NCBI GenBank assembly: GCA_900548455.1
Contig: URKQ01000006.1
Coordinates: 1 to 64,000, forward strand
Origin: an uncultured Clostridium sp.
GTDB taxonomy: Bacteria; Bacillota; Clostridia; Clostridiales; Clostridiaceae
Reading direction: 5' to 3'
Length of the DNA: 64,000 nt
Shown here: positions 35,130-43,636 of the stretch, in pieces
How the letters are laid out: every line of letters starts with the position of its first letter
Numbering within the stretch: the first letter of the stretch is position 1
Position numbers and translations under genes: made by a program
Notes under the pieces: generated by a model
What the model was told of the DNA's origin: nothing
What the model saw: only the letters and a program-made list of their open reading frames with translations
Databases searched by the model: none

Positions 35130-35507
35130 TTAATTAATGGCGTGATATATTAAGTCTGAATCAATTAATTGAAAATCTAATAATATTTTTTTACTCCAAT
35201 TTGGAGTATTAAAATCTCTTAAAAACTTTTGAGTTGTAGCTATAGATGCTTCAATTATTTCAAGAGACTGCAAATCTACTTGATTCATTGCATCCTTAGA
35301 TAAACATATTGTTCTATATGGAGTTTCATTAGGTTTTACACTACTCATCAAAGGATGTGTCAATAGTCTATATCCCTTATGAATATGATCCCTCACCCTT
35401 ATCAAAACATCCAAAGCTGATGTATTGTAAAACTTTACATCATACTTACACTCAAACTCTTCTTGAACCATAGGATTATTTGTTATTATAAATAGCGGTT
35501 CAACCAT
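35130..35507 (-). CDS. grdX: GrdX protein
   Basis: A 125-aa soluble protein, the first gene of many clostridial glycine reductase operons. The function of GrdX is not established. Visible are PLFIITNNPMVQEEF at the N-terminus, a central GYRLLTHPLMSSVKPNETPYRT block, and a C-terminal region DFNTPNWSKKILLDFQLIDSDLIYHAI. No cofactor motif or signal peptide is evident. The start follows GGGAGGAAAG. It is the first gene behind the riboswitch and terminator, 12 nt before trxB. Confidence 0.9.
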   Translation of the reverse strand: MVEPLFIITNNPMVQEEFECKYDVKFYNTSALDVLIRVRDHIHKGYRLLTHPLMSSVKPNETPYRTICLSKDAMNQVDLQSLEIIEASIATTQKFLRDFNTPNWSKKILLDFQLIDSDLIYHAIN

Positions 35508-35631
35508 AATCTTTCCTCCCTCACAAAAGTTGCTTTGTTACTTTTTATTATCAGTATTTTTAATAACCTTCAATAAATTAGTGTTTCAAAAACAATAACT
35601 TTTATACCTTTACATATACTAAAAAATCACA

Positions 35632-35681
35632 TAAAAAGGCATAGGACACAACGTACATAATACGTTCGTTGCCCTATGCCT
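35632..35681 (-). terminator. Riboswitch-controlled terminator ahead of grdX
   Basis: AGGCATAGG (reverse strand, 35681-35673) pairs with CCTATGCCT, with an inner AACG/CGTT stem, and is followed by TTTTT. Its 5' arm begins with the AG that also ends the P1 helix of the second glycine aptamer. Ligand-stabilised P1 and full terminator formation therefore compete, as expected of an ON switch. Confidence 0.88.
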
Positions 35682-35692
35682 CTGTATATTAA

Positions 35693-35842
35693 CCTGAGAG
35701 TATTACTCCTTCGGTGCTAAATGCTTTCCAGAGTTCTGTCAATTTTCGGTCCTTTTGCCTGAAAGTTTCATATTCATTTTGGCTAATAAATACTTGCTTC
35801 TTCGGCTATCCAATTAAAGATTATCTCCCGAAAATCTCATCC
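35693..35842 (-). promoter_or_regulatory. Tandem glycine riboswitch (gcvT motif)
   Basis: On the reverse strand the first aptamer shows GGGAGATAATCT, AGCCGAAGAAGCAAG and ACTTTCAGGCAAAAGGACCG. A short linker leads to the second aptamer with GACAGAACTCTGG, CACCGAAGGAGTAATACTCTCAGG. Both are the conserved glycine-aptamer blocks. The P1 of aptamer two would use CTCTG with CAGAG next to the terminator. It lies in the 5' leader of grdX-trxBA-grdEABCD, so glycine should switch on its own reduction. Confidence 0.95.
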
Positions 35843-36065
35843 AAAATATCTTATTTCTTATTACGATATTAGTATATTATATATTAAATAAAATAGCTAT
35901 ATACTTTCAATACTTTTTTATTTAAAATATCTATGGAACCTATAAGTTTTCATAATGATATAAATTTTCTTATAATTTTATTAAAACTTTATTAAAACAG
36001 AATACAATTTAATACTTATATTGCATATTTTTTTATTTTTTCACAAATATAGATGTGTGTGCTTC

Positions 36066-36106
36066 AAAAAATAGAAGGACCATTTTGGCCCTTCTACATT
36101 TTTTTT
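36066..36106 (-). terminator. Terminator downstream of trmL
   Basis: AGAAGG and CCTTCT enclose a CC/GG inner pair around ATTTT, after the trmL stop. The reverse strand continues ATTTTTTG; T-rich sequence also follows on the plus strand. Between this and the riboswitch (35843-36065) the sequence is AT-rich and must carry the grd promoter, which I could not locate confidently. Confidence 0.75.
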
Positions 36107-36118
36107 ATTTCATATTTT

Positions 36119-36586
36119 TTATTTCATATTGTTAAAACCAATTTGTCTTAATGCTTCATATGCAATAATTGCTACAGTATTAGATAAATTTAATGATCTT
36201 GTTGTTGTATTTACCATTGGAACCTTTATTAAATTTTCTTTATTCTCTTCTCTTATATAATCTGGTAATCCACTTGATTCTCTTCCAAATATTAAGAAAT
36301 CCCCTTCTTTAAAGGAAGCTTCATGATAATATTTTTCACCTTTAGTAGTACAACAATAAAAATTACCATCTTTATACTTTTCTCTAAGAGCTTCATAGCT
36401 TTCATGAATCTCTAACTGTAAATGAGGCCAATAATCTAGTCCCGCTCTTTTTACCGCTTTAGCATCTAAATCAAATCCTAATGGTTTTATTAAATGTAAT
36501 TTACAATCTGTAAGAACGCATGTCCTTCCAATATTACCCGTATTTTGTGGTATCTCTGGTTGAAATAATACTATATTTAAATTCAA
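36119..36586 (-). CDS. trmL: tRNA (cytidine/uridine-34 2'-O)-methyltransferase TrmL
   Basis: A 155-aa SPOUT enzyme that 2'-O-methylates the wobble base of tRNA-Leu. Motifs are LNIVLFQPEIPQNTGNIGRT, the FGRESSGLP loop and the knot motif RSLNLSNTVAIIAYEALRQ. GGAGG (36595-36599) lies 8 nt before an in-frame TTG at 36586, which gives the usual length. The longer ATG frame at 36625 has no such site. It probably forms a unit with the downstream-facing Cof-type phosphatase, 60 nt upstream. Confidence 0.93.
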   Translation of the reverse strand: MNLNIVLFQPEIPQNTGNIGRTCVLTDCKLHLIKPLGFDLDAKAVKRAGLDYWPHLQLEIHESYEALREKYKDGNFYCCTTKGEKYYHEASFKEGDFLIFGRESSGLPDYIREENKENLIKVPMVNTTTRSLNLSNTVAIIAYEALRQIGFNNMK

Positions 36587-36646
36587 TTTAACATCCTCCG
36601 TATCATTTAAAATTCTTAAACGCATATAAAATATGATACTTCAATT

Positions 36647-37495
36647 CTATTTTTCTGTAAAGTTAATCCCATCATCTAAAATGAATTTTTCTATAGCCAT
36701 AGCTACCCCATCATGATCATTGCTTTCTGTAATATAATTAGCAATCTCTTTTACCTTTTCCTCTGAATTTCCCATAGCTATTCCAAGTCCAGCATATTCT
36801 ATCATAGATATATCATTTTCATTATCACCTATAGCAATAACTTCACTAGGATGCACACCATAATACTCACATATTTTTTTAACAGCATTACCTTTTGATG
36901 TTCCCCTTGGCATTACTTCAAAACTTTTACTAAAAGAACTCACCACTTCAAATTTATCCAAGCTCAAAAATCTCTCTTTTGCTTGTAATACTTTATCTCC
37001 ATCATCATCCACTGCCATAGTCTTAATAAGTTTTGGTCTTTTAAGAAATAACTTCTCCCAATCATCTATAACTTCAATTTTAACCTGCCTACTCCGTGGT
37101 AATTTTGCATTAGCATTTTTATAAGCTAGAGAAGAGTGAATAATTTTTGATGTATATATAGTATCAAAGCTATAGAAGTGAGGGACTATATTATATTCTT
37201 TCAAAATTGAAACTATATTAATGCACTCTTCCATACTTAAATATTCTTCAAAAATTACTTTTTCACCATCTTTTTCCCTAACATATGCTCCATTAGATGC
37301 TATAATTGGTGCTTTCACTCCAATTAAATCTCCATAGTATCCAGCTGAAACAAAAATTCTTCCAGTAGCTATTACAAGTTTTACTCCCAGCTCATGAGCT
37401 TTTTTTATAGCATCAAGAGATTTCTGGGTTATTTCTTTTTTACTATTTAATAGTGTTCCATCCATATCAACACATATTAATTTATATCTCAACAT
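36647..37495 (-). CDS. Cof-type HAD-IIB phosphatase
   Basis: A 282-aa HAD-superfamily hydrolase of the Cof subfamily, which usually dephosphorylates small sugar phosphates or flavin and pyridoxal cofactors. Motif I is VDMDGTLLNS, motif II VIATGRIF, motif III lysine in PRGTSKGNAVK and motif IV IAIGDNENDISMIE. A type IIB cap occupies the middle. Specificity cannot be read from sequence. The start follows GAGGTGACAGA. It lies 10 nt after the transglutaminase gene and may share its transcript. Confidence 0.92.
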   Translation of the reverse strand: MLRYKLICVDMDGTLLNSKKEITQKSLDAIKKAHELGVKLVIATGRIFVSAGYYGDLIGVKAPIIASNGAYVREKDGEKVIFEEYLSMEECINIVSILKEYNIVPHFYSFDTIYTSKIIHSSLAYKNANAKLPRSRQVKIEVIDDWEKLFLKRPKLIKTMAVDDDGDKVLQAKERFLSLDKFEVVSSFSKSFEVMPRGTSKGNAVKKICEYYGVHPSEVIAIGDNENDISMIEYAGLGIAMGNSEEKVKEIANYITESNDHDGVAMAIEKFILDDGINFTEK

Positions 37496-37505
37496 TCTGT
37501 CACCT

Positions 37506-39896
37506 CTATTGTGATATTTGAAAATATTTTCTCATATAATAGTTTATTTTCTTATTTTCATTCTCCTTAACATACTTTTCTATATATTTTATAAATTCCT
37601 TTTTATATAAAACCTGAGAAGAATCCTTAAAATTCACTTTTTCATCTCCATAATATTCTTTATAGACACTATTGACTAGATAAGAAAGCTTAATTTTCAA
37701 TTCAGTTTCCTTAATGCCATTCACAAATTCTGTATCTCCCAAGTGATGTTCTTTACGTATTCCTATAGTCTCTAATCTAGACATAATGTATAAATATAAT
37801 GGTATTAAGCTATTAGATTTTATAATCCTAGAAACTTTATTTCTATAAGAAAAAATTATTATACATACTATAAATATAATGCTCCCTAAAACAATGCTTA
37901 TTATTTCTAATAAGTTTACCTTTTCTCTTGACTCTGTAGATTCTGAAAAGTCTTCTTCTTCTTTTATTGGATTGGCATGTTCTTTTATTGTATTATCAGA
38001 ATCATTAATAACTTTAGTATCTTCTTGAGGCTGTAATACCATTTCATTATCATTATCTTCTTCCACAGGAACTGAATCTACAACCGCCCACTGATCTTTA
38101 TATGGATTTACAAGCACCTCAGCCCATGCATGTGCATCCTTATTGGTAATTTTATACTCTCCATCAACAGAAGTTTCATTATTCATATTAAACCCCTCAA
38201 CATATCTTGAAGGTATTCCAGCTATTCTACACATTATCACCGTAGCACTAGCAAAATAAGTACAGTAACCTTCTTTTTTATTTAATACAAAATCAGAAAC
38301 AAAATCTTCATATGAATCATTTCTAACATCTGTTGTGTACTTGTAATTTTTTCTTAAAAAATCCATTATAGCAAGTGCCTTTTCTTCACTGGTAAGTTGC
38401 ATACTTTCTTTTCTATTTTTCTTAGCAGCCTCATTTAAAATCTCTTCAACCAAGGTATACACATTCTCATCTATCATATCTTCTGGCACTTGCATATAAT
38501 CTATATAGTTCCACTTAAATTTATTATACTTTTGTAATAACTCATTATTAGTCGTATCCACTAATTCTTCTAATTTCTTATAATAAACTTCATCCGAATC
38601 TCCATAATTTCTTAAAGGAAGTGAGTATTTTTCTTCATTTAAAGTAACATTAGATTCTACATTTTCAATTCCTTGCAAATACGAATCCATTTTACCGTAA
38701 CAAACAAACTTCACATCATAACTATCAATTATGGTACTATTAGTCAAAAACAAGGGTATATTATCCATAAATAATTTTTCATATGGACTAATAATTTCTG
38801 TAGTTCCATTAGGTGTAAAATATGAAGTTGTTTTAAAAGATTTATCTGGAATTATAGTTATTGTGTTTTCTCCTCTATATTCCTTATAAACTTTTGCATT
38901 ATTTAAACTCGCTACACCTACTTCACTATTAACCATAGGATTATTTTTCTCATAAAACTTATATCCCTTATTTTCCCACGAATGACCTGTATATAAATTT
39001 TTCACTTTACCTCTTAAATAATAGGGCTTATCTGAAATTACCGTAAAAACTAATCGTCCATTAATGCTGATTGGCCCACCCAGTTTTACATTTGAATCAC
39101 TATACCCACTTTCTCTCATATTAAAACTACTACTAATAGCTTCCCTTTCATAATCAACTTTTTTTGGTTTTTCTGCAAAATCATTTTTCAAAAAAGATAC
39201 AACACTACCGAAATTTTTTCCATGATACTCTTGTGGCAAAATTCCTATAAATGATGGAACAATTAAAGCTATTAAAATAAGAAAGACTATGATTTGCTTA
39301 AAATTAATACTTACCTTTAATTCTCTACCTCTACATTCTTTACATCTTTTAATGTATTCTTTAGCTCCAAGAGTAAAAATTATTACTGCGATTAAGTAAT
39401 ATATATTTTTAATTATCAATTTATAGAAAACAAGATACCATGAAATTATACATATAATTATATTAAATACAGTTGGTGCTGATATAAACCTATTTGTTAA
39501 GGCTAAAAAAGTTGAAGTTACTAATGGAATAAATAAAATAAAAGTCATAAAAAACTCACTAAATTCTATACCCTTTTGATTAAATATAGCATTGAAAATA
39601 ACAGTATAATTATCTACATATATATTGCTTATCTTAAAGAAAAGTTCACCAGACTTTCTTAATAATAAAAATGCTATCAATGATAAAACAGCTAAAAAGA
39701 AAATTATCCTTCTTTTCTTATTGATCAAAACACGTGTAAAAAGTTCATATATTAAAAATCCAATAAAAATAAGCAATAACACAATACCATAATTGTAATT
39801 CTCAATCATTAAACAATCTCGAATTATTTTCATTAGTAATACAACATTAATTATAGCTAAAATAATTTTAATATATTTTTCCTTTATAGCATCCAT
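37506..39896 (-). CDS. Transglutaminase-like membrane protein (TgpA family)
   Basis: A 796-aa membrane protein. Residues 1-220 contain about six transmembrane helices. A large extracellular region follows, ending in a transglutaminase-like cysteine protease domain with the triad Cys545 (GYCTYFAS), His589 (KDAHAWAEV) and Asp607 (WAVVDSVP). One more helix (about 665-685) precedes a cytoplasmic tail. This is the TgpA layout, normally encoded beside MoxR and DUF58 proteins, as here. The substrate is unknown. The start follows AGGTG, 4 nt after the DUF58 gene. Confidence 0.92.
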   Translation of the reverse strand: MDAIKEKYIKIILAIINVVLLMKIIRDCLMIENYNYGIVLLLIFIGFLIYELFTRVLINKKRRIIFFLAVLSLIAFLLLRKSGELFFKISNIYVDNYTVIFNAIFNQKGIEFSEFFMTFILFIPLVTSTFLALTNRFISAPTVFNIIICIISWYLVFYKLIIKNIYYLIAVIIFTLGAKEYIKRCKECRGRELKVSINFKQIIVFLILIALIVPSFIGILPQEYHGKNFGSVVSFLKNDFAEKPKKVDYEREAISSSFNMRESGYSDSNVKLGGPISINGRLVFTVISDKPYYLRGKVKNLYTGHSWENKGYKFYEKNNPMVNSEVGVASLNNAKVYKEYRGENTITIIPDKSFKTTSYFTPNGTTEIISPYEKLFMDNIPLFLTNSTIIDSYDVKFVCYGKMDSYLQGIENVESNVTLNEEKYSLPLRNYGDSDEVYYKKLEELVDTTNNELLQKYNKFKWNYIDYMQVPEDMIDENVYTLVEEILNEAAKKNRKESMQLTSEEKALAIMDFLRKNYKYTTDVRNDSYEDFVSDFVLNKKEGYCTYFASATVIMCRIAGIPSRYVEGFNMNNETSVDGEYKITNKDAHAWAEVLVNPYKDQWAVVDSVPVEEDNDNEMVLQPQEDTKVINDSDNTIKEHANPIKEEEDFSESTESREKVNLLEIISIVLGSIIFIVCIIIFSYRNKVSRIIKSNSLIPLYLYIMSRLETIGIRKEHHLGDTEFVNGIKETELKIKLSYLVNSVYKEYYGDEKVNFKDSSQVLYKKEFIKYIEKYVKENENKKINYYMRKYFQISQ

Positions 39897-39900
39897 ATAA

Positions 39901-41067
39901 TCACCTAATTTCTTCTACATTATAACAAAAGACACCAGCATTTATGGCTTCTACTATATTTTCTTTCTTAAATCCAAGTCCTTTATTAATATAAAAAATT
40001 GTAACTTTATATCCCTTACCAATCAAACCAATTGCATATTGTATATTCTCTTTACTTACATCACAGGTTATAAGCACTACTGCACTGTTTTTCTTAATAT
40101 CATACAAATATTTATTCATATATTTCTCTAGTTTACCTTTTCCATCTGAAAAATGATTCATTAGATATTCATCAAGAACTTGAAAATCATTTTCATTTTT
40201 AATTGTATAACATTTCTCTTTTTCCCCAAGAATAGTTAACTTTAACATAGAATTATAGGTTCCCATATGTTTAACTAATGAAAGAAAAAATTCCACCATT
40301 TCCTCTTCAATCTCACCACTGTCATCCATTAATAAAGGTTCTTTTCTAAAATCAAGAAAAAGATATATTTGCGGACTTTCACTATTATCATATTCCTTTA
40401 CAAAAAGCTTCCCTTGTTTTGCTGTAACCTTCCAGTTAATTCTCCTATAACTATCTCCTGTTCTATATTCTCTTATATTTTTAACTATCTGATTTTCTTC
40501 TGAAAACTTATTACTCTTTAATTCACATCTACCACTGTAATTATCATTATTGGCCCCTGAAATCATAACATTACTTATGGGATATGTCCTAGGATAAACT
40601 TTAATCATTCCTCTATTCTTAAATACTTTCTCACAAGTTACTATTCCAAAAACATCACCAAACTTACACCTTGTTTTTCCTTCTTCATAGATTCCTCTTA
40701 CATTTAAACTAATATTCTTTTTAATTAACTTATTAGATGCTACCCCTAAAGATATTACATCTCCCCTATACCTTTCAACTCCTGCAACAAAAATATCACT
40801 TTGAATTTCAATATAAGAAATTGGAAATATGGAATCATTAAAAATTTTTAATACTACTGGATTTTGTTCTTTTGAAACTATGTCTCTTTTACTTATTTGC
40901 AATCTTAAATTAATACTTCTCTTTATTAATAAAATATAGATTAACGATAATATAAAAATTATAAGTACACAATAAAACAGAGAATAAGGCAAATTACCTC
41001 CAGATAAAATTGCAAATACAAGTGTAACTACAATTAATATTAAAAATCTCTTTTTAACTTTAATCAT
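39901..41067 (-). CDS. DUF58 domain-containing membrane protein
   Basis: A 388-aa protein with two N-terminal transmembrane helices (about 8-45) and the DUF58/von Willebrand-like domain. The signature is YRTGDSYRRINWKVTAKQGKLFVKEYDN near residues 200-225. The role of the family is not firmly known; it is thought to work with MoxR ATPases. Its start overlaps the MoxR gene by 8 nt, so translation is coupled. It is followed immediately by the transglutaminase gene. Confidence 0.92.
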   Translation of the reverse strand: MIKVKKRFLILIVVTLVFAILSGGNLPYSLFYCVLIIFILSLIYILLIKRSINLRLQISKRDIVSKEQNPVVLKIFNDSIFPISYIEIQSDIFVAGVERYRGDVISLGVASNKLIKKNISLNVRGIYEEGKTRCKFGDVFGIVTCEKVFKNRGMIKVYPRTYPISNVMISGANNDNYSGRCELKSNKFSEENQIVKNIREYRTGDSYRRINWKVTAKQGKLFVKEYDNSESPQIYLFLDFRKEPLLMDDSGEIEEEMVEFFLSLVKHMGTYNSMLKLTILGEKEKCYTIKNENDFQVLDEYLMNHFSDGKGKLEKYMNKYLYDIKKNSAVVLITCDVSKENIQYAIGLIGKGYKVTIFYINKGLGFKKENIVEAINAGVFCYNVEEIR

Positions 41068-42010
41068 CCATTCTCACCTTTGGAGTTGGTACCATTTTTA
41101 ATATTTCATCCAGTACGTAATCAGCATCAATTCCCCTAGCTATAGCGCTGTTTTTCATAATTAACCTATGTGATAATGTTATTTTTATATTTTCTTTAAC
41201 ATCTTCTGGAACGACATAGTCCCTACCATCTATTAAGGCTGTTGCCTGTGATATTTTTAAAAGAGCCAATGAAGCTCTTGTACTTCCACCTAAAGATATA
41301 TCCGAATGATTTCTTGTAGCATCTATTAAATTCACAATATATTTGTTTATATCATTATTTACTCTTACCTTTTTAACACTTTCTTGAAGATTTAATATAT
41401 CTTCTTTACTAGCTACCGGCTCTAATATTTCTAATGGATTATGATTTTTATATAAATTTAATATGGCTACCTCTTCATCTTTATCTGGATATCCAAGGCA
41501 TACCTTTACTATAAATCTATCTAACTGTGCCTCAGGTAATGAAAATGTTCCTTCATATTCAATTGGGTTTTCAGTTGCCATTATGAAAAATGGGCGTTCT
41601 AAAGAATATGTTGTTCCTCCTTCTGAGACTTGCATTTCTTCCATTACTTCTAAAAGAGCTGATTGAGTTTTAGGAGATGTTCTATTAATCTCATCGGCTA
41701 GTACAACATTTGAAAATATAGGTCCTTTATTAAACTGAAATTCACAAGTTTTAGCATTATAAACAGATATCCCCGTAATATCTGAAGGTAGTAAATCTGG
41801 TGTAAATTGGATTCTACTATATGTTAAATTCAAACTTTCCTTTAAGGCTTTTATTAAAGTCGTTTTTCCAACTCCTGGAACATCCTCAATAAGGATATGT
41901 CCACCTACTATCATGCCTTTCATTATGTTAATTATTTCTTTTCTTTTTCCAATAATGACTTTCCCCACATTATCAACTATATCATTTATTATTTCTACGT
42001 TTGTGCTCAT
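41060..42010 (-). CDS. MoxR-family AAA+ ATPase
   Basis: A 316-aa AAA+ ATPase, chaperone-like and often involved in assembling membrane or metal complexes. Walker A is EDVPGVGKTTL (about 43-52) and Walker B VVLADEINRT (102-111). Sensor 1 ATENP is followed by the arginine finger in LPEAQLDRF. The C-terminal lid ends in VPTPKVR, the usual MoxR close. The start follows GAAAGGGGTATGAC. First gene of the MoxR-DUF58-transglutaminase set. Confidence 0.95.
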   Translation of the reverse strand: MSTNVEIINDIVDNVGKVIIGKRKEIINIMKGMIVGGHILIEDVPGVGKTTLIKALKESLNLTYSRIQFTPDLLPSDITGISVYNAKTCEFQFNKGPIFSNVVLADEINRTSPKTQSALLEVMEEMQVSEGGTTYSLERPFFIMATENPIEYEGTFSLPEAQLDRFIVKVCLGYPDKDEEVAILNLYKNHNPLEILEPVASKEDILNLQESVKKVRVNNDINKYIVNLIDATRNHSDISLGGSTRASLALLKISQATALIDGRDYVVPEDVKENIKITLSHRLIMKNSAIARGIDADYVLDEILKMVPTPKVRMDD

Positions 42011-42121
42011 GTCATACCCCTTTCCATACTAAAATACTTATTTTTCTTTAATTCGATATGTTTATACAAAACACCTTCTTTTTACCAATATCTCAATTTA
42101 AAATTAATCTTAATATTTCTT

Positions 42122-42140
42122 AAAAAAGTGACTTTGTCAC
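42122..42140 (-). terminator. Second, distal terminator after vanW
   Basis: GTGAC and GTCAC pair around AAA on the reverse strand, followed by TTTTTT. It is a short stem with a good U-tract, 12 nt beyond the larger terminator. Confidence 0.75.
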
Positions 42141-42146
42141 CTTAAT

Positions 42147-42192
42147 AAAAACAGGCATTATAAAGCAAGTTAAAACTTACTTTATAATGCCT
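42147..42192 (-). terminator. Main terminator after vanW
   Basis: A perfect 13-bp stem, AGGCATTATAAAG (42153-42165) with its complement (42180-42192), and a small inner AAGT/ACTT stem. The reverse strand continues GTTTTTATT. It isolates vanW from the MoxR operon. Confidence 0.9.
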
Positions 42193-42208
42193 CTTATTAA
42201 ATATATAG

Positions 42209-43567
42209 TTATTGTTTTTTCCCTAACCTTATTACCGTATTCTTCCCAGGATAAATACTTTCTCCTACTGGTATTTTTTCTTCTTCTTTTCCATTCCTAT
42301 AACTTACCCTATAAGTACTTATTATATATCCGCTTTTTCCTTCCTGCTCTACAAAACTTGTTCCTTCACTTAAGCCATAGTCATATATAATTTCTCTCTT
42401 AGGCTTAATTTCCTTTGTAGTTTCAGTAATCACATCATACTTTTTTTCCTTTTCTTCTTTATTGGAATAAATATTAAAAGTAATCTCTTTTCCTTGAACT
42501 ATAGCTTCTAATAAAATTGGAAACTTATAATTATTAATAAATTTCAAATCAGAAACACCATATGATATCATAGCATCTCTTCCTAATGGTACATAGGAAA
42601 TAGGCTTACTATGATTGGTTCGCTCCGTTATATTTAGTCCTGTCATTAACAAAGCATTATATAGTGTAGTAGAAACCTGACAAACTCCTCCCCCAATCTC
42701 ATCTACAAATTTGCCATTTCTTATTCCTTTGGCATATTGATATCCTTTACCACTAGTGGTTGCTCCAACTGTTTTATTAAAACTAAATTCCTCATCCGGC
42801 ATAACTACTATGTTATCAATATACTTAGCAGCTATTTCAATATTAGTACACCTTCCATACCCCGAAGTAGGAAAACTAGTAGTAAATGTACTAATTAGTG
42901 AATCAACTTGCTTTAAATCATCTTCCATTATTCTTGGATATTCCGTAATAAAGTTAGCACTTACAAGGATTAATTCCTCTTCATTAGTAGTAGCTTCAAT
43001 AGTTTCCTTTATACTTCTTTTTAAATCTTCCACATCTACAGATCTACCTAATTCATGAGGTGTAATAATTAACCCATTCCAATCATGGTCTATTAACGCA
43101 TTAATAGGCATTTTATTTTGCTCTTTTTGAATAGGTTGCACAAATTTCGAATAACTTTCATCATCGATAGTTATATATGTTTTAAAATTTCTATCCATTC
43201 CATCTGTAATATAATTATACTTACTAAAAAATCTATCCTTCTTTCCATAGGAAATAGCTAACTCAACAATTTCATTTAGATTTTCCTCAATCTTCAAATC
43301 CTCAAAAGATGTTTCATAGGATTTTTCTTCAACTTGAACCTTTATTATTCTTCTTTCATTGATATCCTTTAATGACATTTGGACTTTTTTCATAGCTTGT
43401 TCTTTATTTAAATTAGATAAATCAATTTCATTTATACTTATACCTGGATATATTAAATCATTATATTCTACAATTAACATCTTCATTCTTATAAGAATAA
43501 ATGCAAAAATGAAAAATAGAATACTTATCAAAATAATTATACTAGCTCTAAATCTTCTGTTGCTCAA
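42209..43567 (-). CDS. VanW-family surface protein with G5-like C-terminus
   Basis: A 452-aa protein. An N-terminal membrane anchor (about residues 8-28) is followed by a peptidoglycan-binding-like region. Then comes the VanW domain, with the blocks FSFNKTVGATTSGKGY, GGGVCQVSTTLYNALL and NHSKPISYVPLGRDA. The C-terminal 45 residues resemble a G5 domain. GGAGGTGG lies inside the longest frame and just upstream of an in-frame TTG at 43567, so I take that start. The ribosome binding site is locked in a hairpin (43571-43606). The role of VanW in cell-wall biology is undefined. Confidence 0.88.
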   Translation of the reverse strand: MSNRRFRASIIILISILFFIFAFILIRMKMLIVEYNDLIYPGISINEIDLSNLNKEQAMKKVQMSLKDINERRIIKVQVEEKSYETSFEDLKIEENLNEIVELAISYGKKDRFFSKYNYITDGMDRNFKTYITIDDESYSKFVQPIQKEQNKMPINALIDHDWNGLIITPHELGRSVDVEDLKRSIKETIEATTNEEELILVSANFITEYPRIMEDDLKQVDSLISTFTTSFPTSGYGRCTNIEIAAKYIDNIVVMPDEEFSFNKTVGATTSGKGYQYAKGIRNGKFVDEIGGGVCQVSTTLYNALLMTGLNITERTNHSKPISYVPLGRDAMISYGVSDLKFINNYKFPILLEAIVQGKEITFNIYSNKEEKEKKYDVITETTKEIKPKREIIYDYGLSEGTSFVEQEGKSGYIISTYRVSYRNGKEEEKIPVGESIYPGKNTVIRLGKKQ

Positions 43568-43570
43568 GAA

Positions 43571-43606
43571 GACCACCTCCATATGTAAATGTATATGAAG
43601 GTGGTC
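43571..43606 (-). promoter_or_regulatory. Hairpin that sequesters the vanW ribosome binding site
   Basis: On the reverse strand GACCACCTTCATAT pairs with ATATGGAGGTGGTC over 14 bp, with one T-G wobble and an 8-nt loop. The right arm contains the whole GGAGGTGG site, 5 nt before the TTG start. No U-tract follows, so it is not a normal terminator. It looks like a translational off-switch or a processing hairpin. Confidence 0.65.
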
Positions 43607-43636
43607 TCGTCAATATTATATATATTAATTTATATA

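Noticed and set aside
42122..42192. Tandem hairpins after vanW as a repeat or CRISPR-like unit
   Set aside because: The two stems differ in sequence and each has a U-tract on the vanW strand, so they are tandem terminators.
43571..43606. vanW leader hairpin as the terminator of the MgtE-N/CBS gene
   Set aside because: No U-run follows on the transcribed strand; the arm ends 5 nt before a start codon and contains its ribosome binding site.
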